Shown piece by piece: positions 1 through 5,920 of a DNA stretch of 5,944 nt; within the stretch, counting starts at the first letter, position 1; the number at the start of each line of letters is the position of its first letter. The position numbers and the translations under genes were made by a program. Source of the stretch: Thermoanaerobaculia bacterium (GTDB lineage Bacteria; Acidobacteriota; Thermoanaerobaculia; Multivoradales; JAHEKO01). The notes beneath the pieces are model-generated. The model was not told the origin of the DNA. It saw only the letters and a list, made by a program, of their open reading frames with translations, and did not search any database. The stretch is taken from NCBI GenBank assembly GCA_029287645.1, contig JARFQS010000210.1, positions 1 to 5,944 of the forward strand, written 5' to 3'.

Positions 1-58
1 ACGGCATACGAGATACCAGTCATTGTCTCGTGGGCTCGGAGATGTGTATAAGAGACAG
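1..58 (+). other. Illumina P7/Nextera adapter and index (sequencing artefact)
   Basis: Bases 1-14 match the 3' end of the Illumina P7 flow-cell oligo (ACGGCATACGAGAT). Bases 15-24 (ACCAGTCATT) sit where the i7 index belongs. Bases 25-58 match the Nextera transposase read-2 adapter: GTCTCGTGGGCTCGG at 25-39, then the 19-base Tn5 mosaic end AGATGTGTATAAGAGACAG at 40-58. The order and spacing are those of a finished Nextera library molecule, so this is untrimmed adapter assembled onto the contig end, not a native transposon. The minus-strand hydrolase reading frame runs normally up to base 59, which places the junction at 58/59. Translating the plus strand from base 30 gives the nonsense peptide MGSEMCIRD, which should not be annotated. 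Confidence 0.98.
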
Positions 59-411
59 GCCAGCCCGAGCACGTCGAGCCAGAGGGCTTTCTCCTCGTTG
101 CCCGGCGTCGAACGGCCGTAGCCGCGGAAAACCAGTGCCAGAACCCGAAGTCCCCGATCGCACATCACGCCCGCCATTACCAGCCAACTCTCCTTGTCGA
201 AAACCCTGCCATGAGCGAGGACCACCGCATTCGGACCGTCACCGTAGATGTGCGCATGTATCCGTCCGCCGTCCTTGGTGGGAAAACTGACCACCTCCGG
301 CAACTCTGTGGCCAGGCCTCGGCCCGGCGCAGCCAACACCGTCAACAGCAAGATTGAGATGAGGCTCAGGGCCGTGAGAATCTCTCGCACAGATCCTGCC
401 AGTCGCGACAT
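59..411 (-). CDS. Alpha/beta hydrolase, N-terminal part, truncated by the contig end
   Basis: Partial gene: 117 complete codons from ATG at 411 before the sequence is lost at the adapter junction. Residues about 11-34 are strongly hydrophobic (LTALSLISILLLTVLAAPGRGLA) after a basic start, as in a signal peptide or membrane anchor, so the enzyme probably acts outside the cytoplasm. After this come a beta strand and VVLAHG at 63-68, the oxyanion-hole region of alpha/beta hydrolases. FDKESW (71-76) and RVLALVFRGYGRS (89-101) match the early core of a common bacterial alpha/beta hydrolase family. The nucleophile elbow (GxSxG), acid and His lie beyond the window, so catalytic competence and substrate cannot be judged. 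The start overlaps the end of the HAD gene by 46 bases in another frame. A GTG at 390 would keep the hydrophobic segment and shorten the overlap to 25. Neither start has an ideal ribosome binding site. Confidence 0.85.
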
Positions 412-1019
412 CGGAAGATACGCCCTGCGAATTCGTCTTCGGGCTTCGGCGAGCTTCGATTCCAGGGCCGGTCGAGAAGGGCCACCGGTGCATCCAGGAG
501 GCCTGCGAGTCGTTTCGCCACTTCGGCGGAGTCTTCGACGACCAGGCGGAACGACCTCTGCGTGAGCTCCGCCATGCTGACAGCTCGAGAGCCGCTGAAA
601 AGATCATCCGACCACGAGTACTTGTCCAAGAAGGTCAGGGAGTGGTGAGGCACCTTCCGCTCGGCCAACCATTGGCGTGAGACCGCCTCGGTCTCTGGGG
701 GTCGTCCCGTCACCACGGCGACCTCGTATCCGCTCTCCACCCAGGCAGCGAGAGCTTCGATCGCCCCTTCCATGGGCTCGATCTCGGCCAGCACCTCGGC
801 CCGGTGCACAGATTTCATGAACTCGTCCAAGCTTTCGGGTGAAAGCCCCAGCGAGATCCCGAGGTCGAACGACTCGATCTCCTCCAGATCGACCTTGCGG
901 CCGAATTCCTTCTCGAACACCTTGGCAAACGTTCGGGCCGTCTGACCGATCACGTCGTCCATGTCGACATAGATGCAACCTGCACTCGACAAGGGCCCAC
1001 TCCTCCGAGAAGTCTCCAT
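366..1019 (-). CDS. HAD-superfamily phosphatase, 5'(3')-deoxyribonucleotidase-like
   Basis: A 217-residue predicted soluble hydrolase. HAD motif I is DMDDVIG at residues 19-25, giving a nucleophile Asp19 and acid/base Asp21. Motif II is VVTGRP with Thr104. Motif IV is VVEDS with Glu162-Asp163. A candidate motif III Lys is K133 in LDKYSW, but this assignment is uncertain. The region between motifs I and II is helical, as in C1-capped enzymes. The DMDDV start and the late LLDRPWN (181-187) resemble the cytosolic 5' nucleotidase (NT5C) and YqfW-like group, which removes phosphate from (deoxy)nucleoside monophosphates; the substrate here is inferred. The gene starts 10 bases after the tag stop and is probably co-transcribed with it. 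ATG at 1019 has only a weak upstream GCGGAA. TTG at 992 has a near-perfect GGAGGAG seven bases upstream and would give 208 residues with every motif intact, so it may be the real start. Confidence 0.88.
   Translation of the reverse strand: METSRRSGPLSSAGCIYVDMDDVIGQTARTFAKVFEKEFGRKVDLEEIESFDLGISLGLSPESLDEFMKSVHRAEVLAEIEPMEGAIEALAAWVESGYEVAVVTGRPPETEAVSRQWLAERKVPHHSLTFLDKYSWSDDLFSGSRAVSMAELTQRSFRLVVEDSAEVAKRLAGLLDAPVALLDRPWNRSSPKPEDEFAGRIFRCRDWQDLCERFSRP
1000..1006 (-). promoter_or_regulatory. Strong Shine-Dalgarno before an alternative TTG start of the HAD gene
   Basis: On the minus strand these bases read GGAGGAG, a near-perfect anti-16S match, seven bases before a TTG at 992-990 in frame with the HAD protein. 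The site lies inside the coding sequence if ATG 1019 is used, where it encodes part of Arg-Arg-Ser. It supports initiation at TTG 992, although a chance purine run in Arg codons is possible. Confidence 0.5.
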
Positions 1020-1029
1020 TTCCGCGGTC

Positions 1030-1608
1030 TCACTCAGTGCCTTCGCCCACCAGCTCCGAGTACCGGAAGCAGCTCACCACGTGATCGTTCACCATTCCGG
1101 CAGCCTGCATATAGGCATAGGAAATGGTGGTGCCCACGAAATTGAATCCCCGCTGCTTGAGATCCTTGCTCATCGCGTCCGACTCCTTCGTGCTGGCGGG
1201 AATCTGGTCCATCCTCTTCCATCGGTTCACCAGGGTCCTGCCATCGACGAACTGCCAGATGTAGTCATCGAAGCTACCGAACTCCTCCTGGACTGCGAGA
1301 AGGGCTCGTGCGTTTCGGATCGCCGAATTGATCTTGAGCTTGTTGCGGATGATTCCCGGATCCGCCAGCAGCTCGGCAATCTTCTTGTCGTCGTAGGTGG
1401 CCACGATCTCCGGTCTGAACCCGTCGAAGACCTGTCGGTACCGGGCCCTCTTGTTCAGCACCGTTGCCCAGGAGAGGCCCGCCTGAGCGCCGTCCAGCAC
1501 CAGAAACTCGAAGTGCTTCCGGTCGTCGTGCACCGGCACACCCCACTCGTCATCGTGATACTCGACCATCAGCGGATCACTGCCGGGCCAATCACATCGG
1601 GTCACCAT
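1030..1608 (-). CDS. tag: DNA-3-methyladenine glycosylase I
   Basis: Removes 3-methyladenine (a replication-blocking alkylation lesion) from DNA by cleaving the N-glycosidic bond, starting base excision repair in the cytoplasm. The 192-residue product aligns along its whole length with E. coli Tag (187 residues): RCDWPGSDPLMVEYHDDEWGVP at the N-terminus, QAGLSW at 42-47, PGIIRNKLKI, then KRGFNFVGTT and NDHVVSC near the C-terminus. The zinc-site residues are present: Cys5, His18, His176 and Cys180, matching E. coli Cys4, His17, His175 and Cys179. Tyr17 and Trp47 match the base-pocket Tyr16 and Trp46. The pocket Glu38 of E. coli is Asp39 here. I chose ATG 1608 because it has an AAAGGAG eleven bases or less upstream and begins at the usual family N-terminus; a TTG at 1650 would overlap the previous stop. 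The gene follows the PLP enzyme by 38 bases and precedes the HAD gene by 10. Confidence 0.96.
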   Translation of the reverse strand: MVTRCDWPGSDPLMVEYHDDEWGVPVHDDRKHFEFLVLDGAQAGLSWATVLNKRARYRQVFDGFRPEIVATYDDKKIAELLADPGIIRNKLKINSAIRNARALLAVQEEFGSFDDYIWQFVDGRTLVNRWKRMDQIPASTKESDAMSKDLKQRGFNFVGTTISYAYMQAAGMVNDHVVSCFRYSELVGEGTE

Positions 1609-1616
1609 GATGTGGT

Positions 1617-1625
1617 CTCTCCTTT
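1617..1625 (-). promoter_or_regulatory. Ribosome binding site deciding the tag start
   Basis: The minus strand reads AAAGGAGAG here, ending eight bases before ATG 1608. It is the best Shine-Dalgarno match near the gene, sits in the 38-base gap after the PLP-enzyme stop, and fixes the start at 1608 rather than at the upstream in-frame TTG at 1650. Confidence 0.75.
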
Positions 1626-1646
1626 CTGTCGACTCGGCGGCCCGAC

Positions 1647-2819
1647 TCAACCGCTCAAGGCCTGCTCGAAATCGGCCATCAACTCATCGGGATCTTCGAT
1701 CCCCACCGAGACCCGGATCAGCTCATCGGTGATTCCCAGCCTGTCCCGCTCCTCCTGTTCGAGTCCCAGATGCGAGCTCCGTGCCGGCCGGACCACCAGC
1801 GACTCCACGCCACCCAGGCTGGCCGCATGAATCGGTAATGCAACGCGATCCAGAAATCGCTCCGCCGCAGCGGCATCCTCCAAGTAGAACGAGAGCATCC
1901 CTCCGAATCCCGAGAAGTACTGGCGGGCGTATCGGTGACCGGGACTCGAGGGCAGACCCGGGTAGTTGGCCTTTCGCACCGAGGGATGGCCCTCGAGGAA
2001 TTCGGCCAACCTCGAGGCTGTCTCGTTCTGTCTCCGGACGCGCAGTGACAGGGTCTTGAGACCCCGCTCCAAGAGAAAGCAGGTGTTCGGGTCGAGCGAG
2101 CCGCCCAGGTGCAGCAACAGGTGGCGCACCCGATCCACCGCTCTCTTCGAGCCGAGCACCGCTCCCGCGACCAGATCGCTGTGGCCGTTCAGGTACTTCG
2201 TCGCACTGTGAACGACCAGATCGAATCCCATTTCGGCGGGTCGGAAGTTGACTGGCGTAGCGAAGGTGTTGTCGATGACCGACACCAGATCGTGCTGCCG
2301 AGCGAACGAAACAACGGCCTCCAGATCACCGACCTCCATCAGGGGATTCGAGATGGACTCGACGTAGATCATTCTCGTCTTCGAAGTGAGAACTCGTTCC
2401 CAGGCTTTGGCACCGTCGGGGTCCGCGACGTCGATCGAGCTGTGGGTGATACCCAGCCGATGCGCATCCTGATCGAGGAAGCTCTGTGAACCACCGTACA
2501 GGGTGCGCTGCGCGAGGATGTGCTCCCCGGCCTGCAGATTCGACAGGATCGCCGTCGAGATCGCCGCCATGCCGCTGGCGGTCAGCAAGGCGGCTTCGGC
2601 CGACTCGACGGTAGCCAATCGGGCCTGCAGGGTGTGGTGGTTCGGCGAGTTGCTCAACCGGATGTAGCGCACCGCATCGTAGGTGGCCTCGTCGCCCATC
2701 TGATAGTTCGCCGATTGGAAGATGGGAGTGACAACCGCACCTTCGACATGGGGGCGCGGGCGACCCGCGTGCACCAGGTTCGTGTCGAGACTGTCGAATT
2801 TCGCTGAATAGTCTGGCAT
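1647..2819 (-). CDS. Cys/Met-metabolism PLP-dependent enzyme (cystathionine gamma-synthase-like)
   Basis: A 390-residue fold-type I PLP enzyme of the trans-sulfuration family, which makes or breaks C-S bonds in cysteine, homocysteine and methionine metabolism in the cytoplasm. Landmarks from ATG 2819: VRYIRLSNSPN at about 50-60 supplies Tyr52 and Arg54, which in this family bind the cofactor phosphate of the neighbouring subunit; ASGMAAI at 81-87; LYGG with the PLP-stacking Tyr108; IDNTFA with Asp183, which pairs with the pyridine nitrogen; SATKYLNGHSD with the Schiff-base Lys208; SLGGVES at 334-340; and IRVSVGIED with Arg369, the substrate-carboxylate ligand. Length is normal for the family. 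The YIRLSNSPNH form, rather than YxRxxNPT, fits a CGS-like subgroup seen in bacteria and plants. Synthase, lyase and sulfhydrylase cannot be told apart by eye. The start is chosen from GAGGA seven bases upstream; in-frame upstream codons (GTG 2945, ATG 2852) add a non-homologous tail. It is first in the minus-strand cluster. Confidence 0.94.
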   Translation of the reverse strand: MPDYSAKFDSLDTNLVHAGRPRPHVEGAVVTPIFQSANYQMGDEATYDAVRYIRLSNSPNHHTLQARLATVESAEAALLTASGMAAISTAILSNLQAGEHILAQRTLYGGSQSFLDQDAHRLGITHSSIDVADPDGAKAWERVLTSKTRMIYVESISNPLMEVGDLEAVVSFARQHDLVSVIDNTFATPVNFRPAEMGFDLVVHSATKYLNGHSDLVAGAVLGSKRAVDRVRHLLLHLGGSLDPNTCFLLERGLKTLSLRVRRQNETASRLAEFLEGHPSVRKANYPGLPSSPGHRYARQYFSGFGGMLSFYLEDAAAAERFLDRVALPIHAASLGGVESLVVRPARSSHLGLEQEERDRLGITDELIRVSVGIEDPDELMADFEQALSG

Positions 2820-2970
2820 GGGTGAATCCTCGTTCGAGACTCCTCGCTCCATAAACCCCGTCGCGAGAGAGCCAAAGGCTACCACCTCCCTGCACCCTGG
2901 GGCGCGTGCTAGCATCGCCCGGCTCGCCGCGTCGACAGACGCCACGGCCCGCTTTCAGATTGCCCCGACC
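2820..2970. promoter_or_regulatory. Divergent intergenic region between the PLP-enzyme operon and the sulfatase-like gene
   Basis: This 151-base gap between diverging start codons must hold the promoter of the sulfatase-like gene and probably that of the minus-strand cluster. The only site I can place well is the PLP-enzyme ribosome binding site, GAGGA on the minus strand at 2827-2831. A weak minus-strand promoter candidate has TTGGCT followed about 16 bases later by TATGGA, but both boxes are poor and I would not rely on it. I see no clear operator, SAM-type riboswitch or attenuator hairpin. Confidence 0.4.
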
Positions 2971-5271
2971 ATGCCTGTGCTCAACGCTCGAAAATCCTTC
3001 CGCATCTCGTGGTGTGCTCTCCTCCTGCTGACCGCGATTGGCTGCGGAAAACGGCCACCGGCCATGGAGAGAATCTGGCTGGATTTCGCCGATCATGTCT
3101 GGTTCCAGTCCGGCAACGTCACGACCGACTTGATTTCCGCTCCCCGTCGAGTCGGCCTGCAGAATCTGGGCTACGGGTGGCGTCAGATCCATTCGGAAGA
3201 TCCTGCGAGGGCGGCCTTCGAGATGGACGTGGCGGCAGCCCGGCTCTTCTTCTTCTCGGCCGATGGCGACACGACTGCAATCGAGATAGAGATCTCCGCC
3301 GTCGGCAGGCGTCGACTGAAGGTGACTCCCCTGAACCTGCTTTTGAACGGCAGGCCTCTCACCAAGCTACCTCTGAGCAGAAAGTGGGAACAACACCGGG
3401 TGGAGATTCCAGCCCCGGTCATTCGCCGGGGGAACAACCGACTGGACTTCCAGATCGCCATTCCGAAAAAGTCCCAGAAGTCACGCCATCGGCTGCGGCC
3501 GAAGATTCGCAATCTCCGCTTCTTCGCCACCAACGGTCGGAGGGAGTGGCCGGAACGACCCACGACTCTCCAGGTGGCCGGTGACCCGGAGCTCTCACTG
3601 GACCGAGATACCATCCAGATGCCTTCGCCGGCCCGGCTCGAAGCGGTGATCGAGGTACCCGAGCGAGCCCGTCTGACCGCTCGCTTCCAAGTCCGGCGTC
3701 CCCCGGGGGCGCACCTGGAACCGGTCCTTGTCTACGCCAAGCTGCTGGATCCGGAGCTCGAAGAGCACCCACTCGCCCAGGAGCGGGTCACCGAGTCTCG
3801 GTCGGCATTCGACTTCGACGTCGACCTGAGCGCGTGGCAGGGACAGAGGGTCCGTCTGCAACTGGGTGCCGGAGGCCCTGGCAATGCAGTGGTGTCGTGG
3901 CATTGGGCGATCGTGGAGGCGCAGCCCGGGCAGACCCCGCCCGGCTCCATCGCACCGATTCGGAGGCAGCCGGCCCCTTCCTCGGGCCGGCTGGGTCGCC
4001 CTGATGTGCTGGTCGTCCTTCTGGACGCGGCACGGGCCGACTCCTTCTCTCCGTTCGGCGGAACCCGTCCGACTCCGCACACTGCACGGCTGGCCTCGCA
4101 GGGAACGGTATTCCAGCAAGCGATGGCCGCTTCGTCTTGGACCGGGCAGTCGATACCTTCGATCTTCACCGGCCTCTACCCCGACTCCCTGCGGGTCGGG
4201 CCTTGGGGAAGTCCATTACCCTCCAACATTGCCACCCTGGCGGAGCTGTTGTCCGGAGTCGGATACCGCACGGTTCTGTGGACGCAGCACCCCTTCTACG
4301 GCTACCAGGAGGATCTGAAGCGGGGCTTCCAGGAGTTCCACCGCCCTGAGTTCAGGGACTATCGGACACTTCCGTCTCAGGAGATCTTGATCTCCGAGCA
4401 GCAGCCGACCTTCGCCTTCGTCCATCTGATCCCTCCACATGCCCCCTATACACCGCCACCTCCCCACCGAGGTCTCTATAGCTCCTGGTACTCGGGTTCG
4501 ATCGAGCCGGAGGCGACCTTCCTCAGTCGCTTCCCGGACAAGCGCTCTACCGAGGAGTTGACCGAAGAAGATCGCCGTTTCATCCGCGATCGATACGACG
4601 AGAACGTCGCCTTCGCCGACGCTCAGGTGGGCGCCCTGCTGTCGATCCTCGATTCCTCGAAGCGGTACGAGGACTCACTGGTCATCCTGATGTCCGACCA
4701 CGGTGAGGCCTTCTTGGAGCATGGCCGCTACCTGCACTCCCGCATGCTGTTCCGGGAGTTCCTCCACGTTCCACTGGTGATCAAGTGGCCTCGAGGGGTG
4801 TCCGGTTACGAGGCCGAGGTGGCCGAGCCGATGAGTCTCGTCGATCTCGTTCCCACCCTGGAGGACGGTCTGGCACTGCCCGCCCAGCAGGAGGGATACC
4901 AGGGTAGAAGCCTGATTCCTCTCGTCTTCGACGGGGCGCACCGTCAGGAGCCACTGTGGGCGACCACGCGGCGGGTAGATACCTACCAGAAGCCTCCCCG
5001 ACCCCTGGAGATGCTCCAGGCGGGTCCATGGAAGATCCTCTACGACCCCCTCTCCGACAGCAGCCGGATCTATCAGATCGAGAACGACCCAGGGGAGAGC
5101 CAGGACCTCTCCGGCGAGCTACCGATGCGCACCCTGTACCTCCGCCAAGCGCTTCTGCGTCAAAGGACCTACAACCGCGAGCTACTTCAGCAGGCACCCG
5201 AGCCAGGCCCTATCGAGGACTCGGACGCCGAGATCCAAAAGCAGCTGGAAGCCCTGGGCTATCTCAACTAA
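2971..5271 (+). CDS. Sulfatase-like (alkaline phosphatase superfamily) hydrolase or transferase, putative lipoprotein
   Basis: A 766-residue envelope protein. The N-terminus (MPVLNARKSFRISW, then a Leu-rich core and LTAIGC) is a likely type II signal peptide with lipidation at Cys25. Residues about 86-165 and 223-316 look beta-rich and may be two beta-sandwich domains, joined by a basic stretch (about 166-184). After a Pro/Arg linker the sulfatase-type domain starts at 343 with RPDVLVVLLDAARAD (metal Asp352). It continues with SWTGQSIPSIFTG (nucleophile position Thr391), FVHLIPPHAPY (His490), SDHGE (Asp576-His577), a conserved-looking HSR at 589-591, and ends in LEALGYLN. Thr391 stands where sulfatases have formylglycine-forming Cys or Ser, so the protein is more likely a phospho-transferase or phosphodiesterase-like member (as in LtaS, where Thr is the nucleophile) than a sulfatase. 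The substrate is unknown. ATG 2971 is chosen because it starts the signal peptide, though it lacks a clear Shine-Dalgarno. The gene runs alone, convergent with the SCO gene. Confidence 0.88.
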   Translation: MPVLNARKSFRISWCALLLLTAIGCGKRPPAMERIWLDFADHVWFQSGNVTTDLISAPRRVGLQNLGYGWRQIHSEDPARAAFEMDVAAARLFFFSADGDTTAIEIEISAVGRRRLKVTPLNLLLNGRPLTKLPLSRKWEQHRVEIPAPVIRRGNNRLDFQIAIPKKSQKSRHRLRPKIRNLRFFATNGRREWPERPTTLQVAGDPELSLDRDTIQMPSPARLEAVIEVPERARLTARFQVRRPPGAHLEPVLVYAKLLDPELEEHPLAQERVTESRSAFDFDVDLSAWQGQRVRLQLGAGGPGNAVVSWHWAIVEAQPGQTPPGSIAPIRRQPAPSSGRLGRPDVLVVLLDAARADSFSPFGGTRPTPHTARLASQGTVFQQAMAASSWTGQSIPSIFTGLYPDSLRVGPWGSPLPSNIATLAELLSGVGYRTVLWTQHPFYGYQEDLKRGFQEFHRPEFRDYRTLPSQEILISEQQPTFAFVHLIPPHAPYTPPPPHRGLYSSWYSGSIEPEATFLSRFPDKRSTEELTEEDRRFIRDRYDENVAFADAQVGALLSILDSSKRYEDSLVILMSDHGEAFLEHGRYLHSRMLFREFLHVPLVIKWPRGVSGYEAEVAEPMSLVDLVPTLEDGLALPAQQEGYQGRSLIPLVFDGAHRQEPLWATTRRVDTYQKPPRPLEMLQAGPWKILYDPLSDSSRIYQIENDPGESQDLSGELPMRTLYLRQALLRQRTYNRELLQQAPEPGPIEDSDAEIQKQLEALGYLN

Positions 5272-5284
5272 CGACCTGCACCAC

Positions 5285-5902
5285 TCAGGGTCCTGCGGCC
5301 AGTGCCCTGTAGTCGCGAGCCAACCTGTTCAGCTCCTCGGGACGAAAGGCATCGTAGTAACCGCGGATGACTCCCGCACCGTCCACCAGGACGAAGCGAG
5401 TGCTGTGCAGGATCGGCTCATCGGGACTGGCAGCTCCCGGGGGCGGCTCGTCGTCCAGCCCGAGCTTGAATCCCTCTGTGACCAGTTGCCGGATCGAATC
5501 CCTCTCTCCGGTCAAGAAGAGCCATTCGGGGTCGGTGATACCCCAGGAGTCGGCATAGAGCTGTAGCACGGGTGGTGTGTCGTACTCGGGGTCGACGCTG
5601 AAGGAGACCCTGTGCACACCACGCGGCTCCATCTCCTCGAGCCTCAGCATGCGCTCTGTCATGCGCGGGCAGCTCAAGGCGCACCGCGTGAAGATGAAAT
5701 CGGCCACCCAGGGGGCTCCCGCCAGCTCCGTATTGTCGACTTCTCTGCCGTCTCTGTTGATCAGGCTGAAACTCGGCACCTCTCCCAACTCCGGGGGGGG
5801 CTCATGAGTCTCCACGCCCCGCCACTTGGGAGCCATCACAGCCGTGACGACAACCGCAAGGATCACCGCGATCAGGAATCCCCAGAGCACCGTTCTCCGC
5901 AT
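5285..5902 (-). CDS. SCO1/SenC/PrrC-family copper chaperone
   Basis: Membrane-anchored thioredoxin-fold protein of the family that delivers copper to, or keeps reduced, the CuA site of cytochrome c oxidase. From ATG 5902 it has 205 residues: MRR, one hydrophobic span (about 4-24), a short linker, then the periplasmic domain from VPSFSLINRDGREV. The copper ligands are visible: Cys74 and Cys78 in the CxxxCP motif RCALSCP, and His166 in ILHSTRFVLVD, spaced as in characterised SCO proteins. FSVDPEYDTP (101-110) is the family's usual core strand. Start choice: ATG 5902 has AAGGG seven bases upstream and begins directly before the membrane span. An in-frame ATG at 5926 adds eight residues (MIEEKGSS) and would form an ATGA overlap with a possible upstream gene. 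No oxidase gene is inside the window, so the oxidase link rests on the family. Its stop lies 13 bases from the stop of the sulfatase-like gene. Confidence 0.93.
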   Translation of the reverse strand: MRRTVLWGFLIAVILAVVVTAVMAPKWRGVETHEPPPELGEVPSFSLINRDGREVDNTELAGAPWVADFIFTRCALSCPRMTERMLRLEEMEPRGVHRVSFSVDPEYDTPPVLQLYADSWGITDPEWLFLTGERDSIRQLVTEGFKLGLDDEPPPGAASPDEPILHSTRFVLVDGAGVIRGYYDAFRPEELNRLARDYRALAAGP

Positions 5903-5909
5903 GGAGCTT

Positions 5910-5920
5910 CCCTTCTCCTC
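5910..5920 (-). promoter_or_regulatory. Purine-rich ribosome binding region before the SCO start
   Basis: The minus strand reads GAGGAGAAGGG here, with AAGGG ending seven bases before ATG 5902 and GAGGAG twelve bases before it. This favours initiation at 5902. If ATG 5926 is used instead, the same bases encode Glu-Glu-Lys-Gly. Confidence 0.5.

Noticed and set aside
40..58. Tn5/IS50-type transposon end
   Set aside because: The 19-base mosaic end is directly joined to the Illumina read-2 adapter and index, so it comes from library preparation, not from a resident transposon.
30..290. Plus-strand open frame starting MGSEMCIRDRP
   Set aside because: Its start lies in the Nextera adapter and the rest is antisense to the alpha/beta hydrolase; it is an artefact.
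973..1830. 285-codon plus-strand open frame opposite tag and the end of the PLP-enzyme gene
   Set aside because: It spans two well-recognised minus-strand genes, has no recognisable motif, and long antisense frames are expected in GC-rich coding DNA.
1991..2017. Two copies of the palindrome CCTCGAGG about 20 bases apart
   Set aside because: Both fall inside conserved PLP-enzyme coding sequence and are explained by Leu/Glu codon use; no regulatory context.
2818..2970. Extending the sulfatase-like protein to ATG 2818
   Set aside because: It would overlap the PLP-enzyme start codon and place 51 non-hydrophobic residues before a clear signal peptide with lipobox.
2326..3192. 288-codon minus-strand open frame across the divergent region
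   Set aside because: It lies in another frame over the PLP-enzyme gene and antisense to the sulfatase-like gene; its sequence is low-complexity Arg/Gly/Ser-rich without domain signals.
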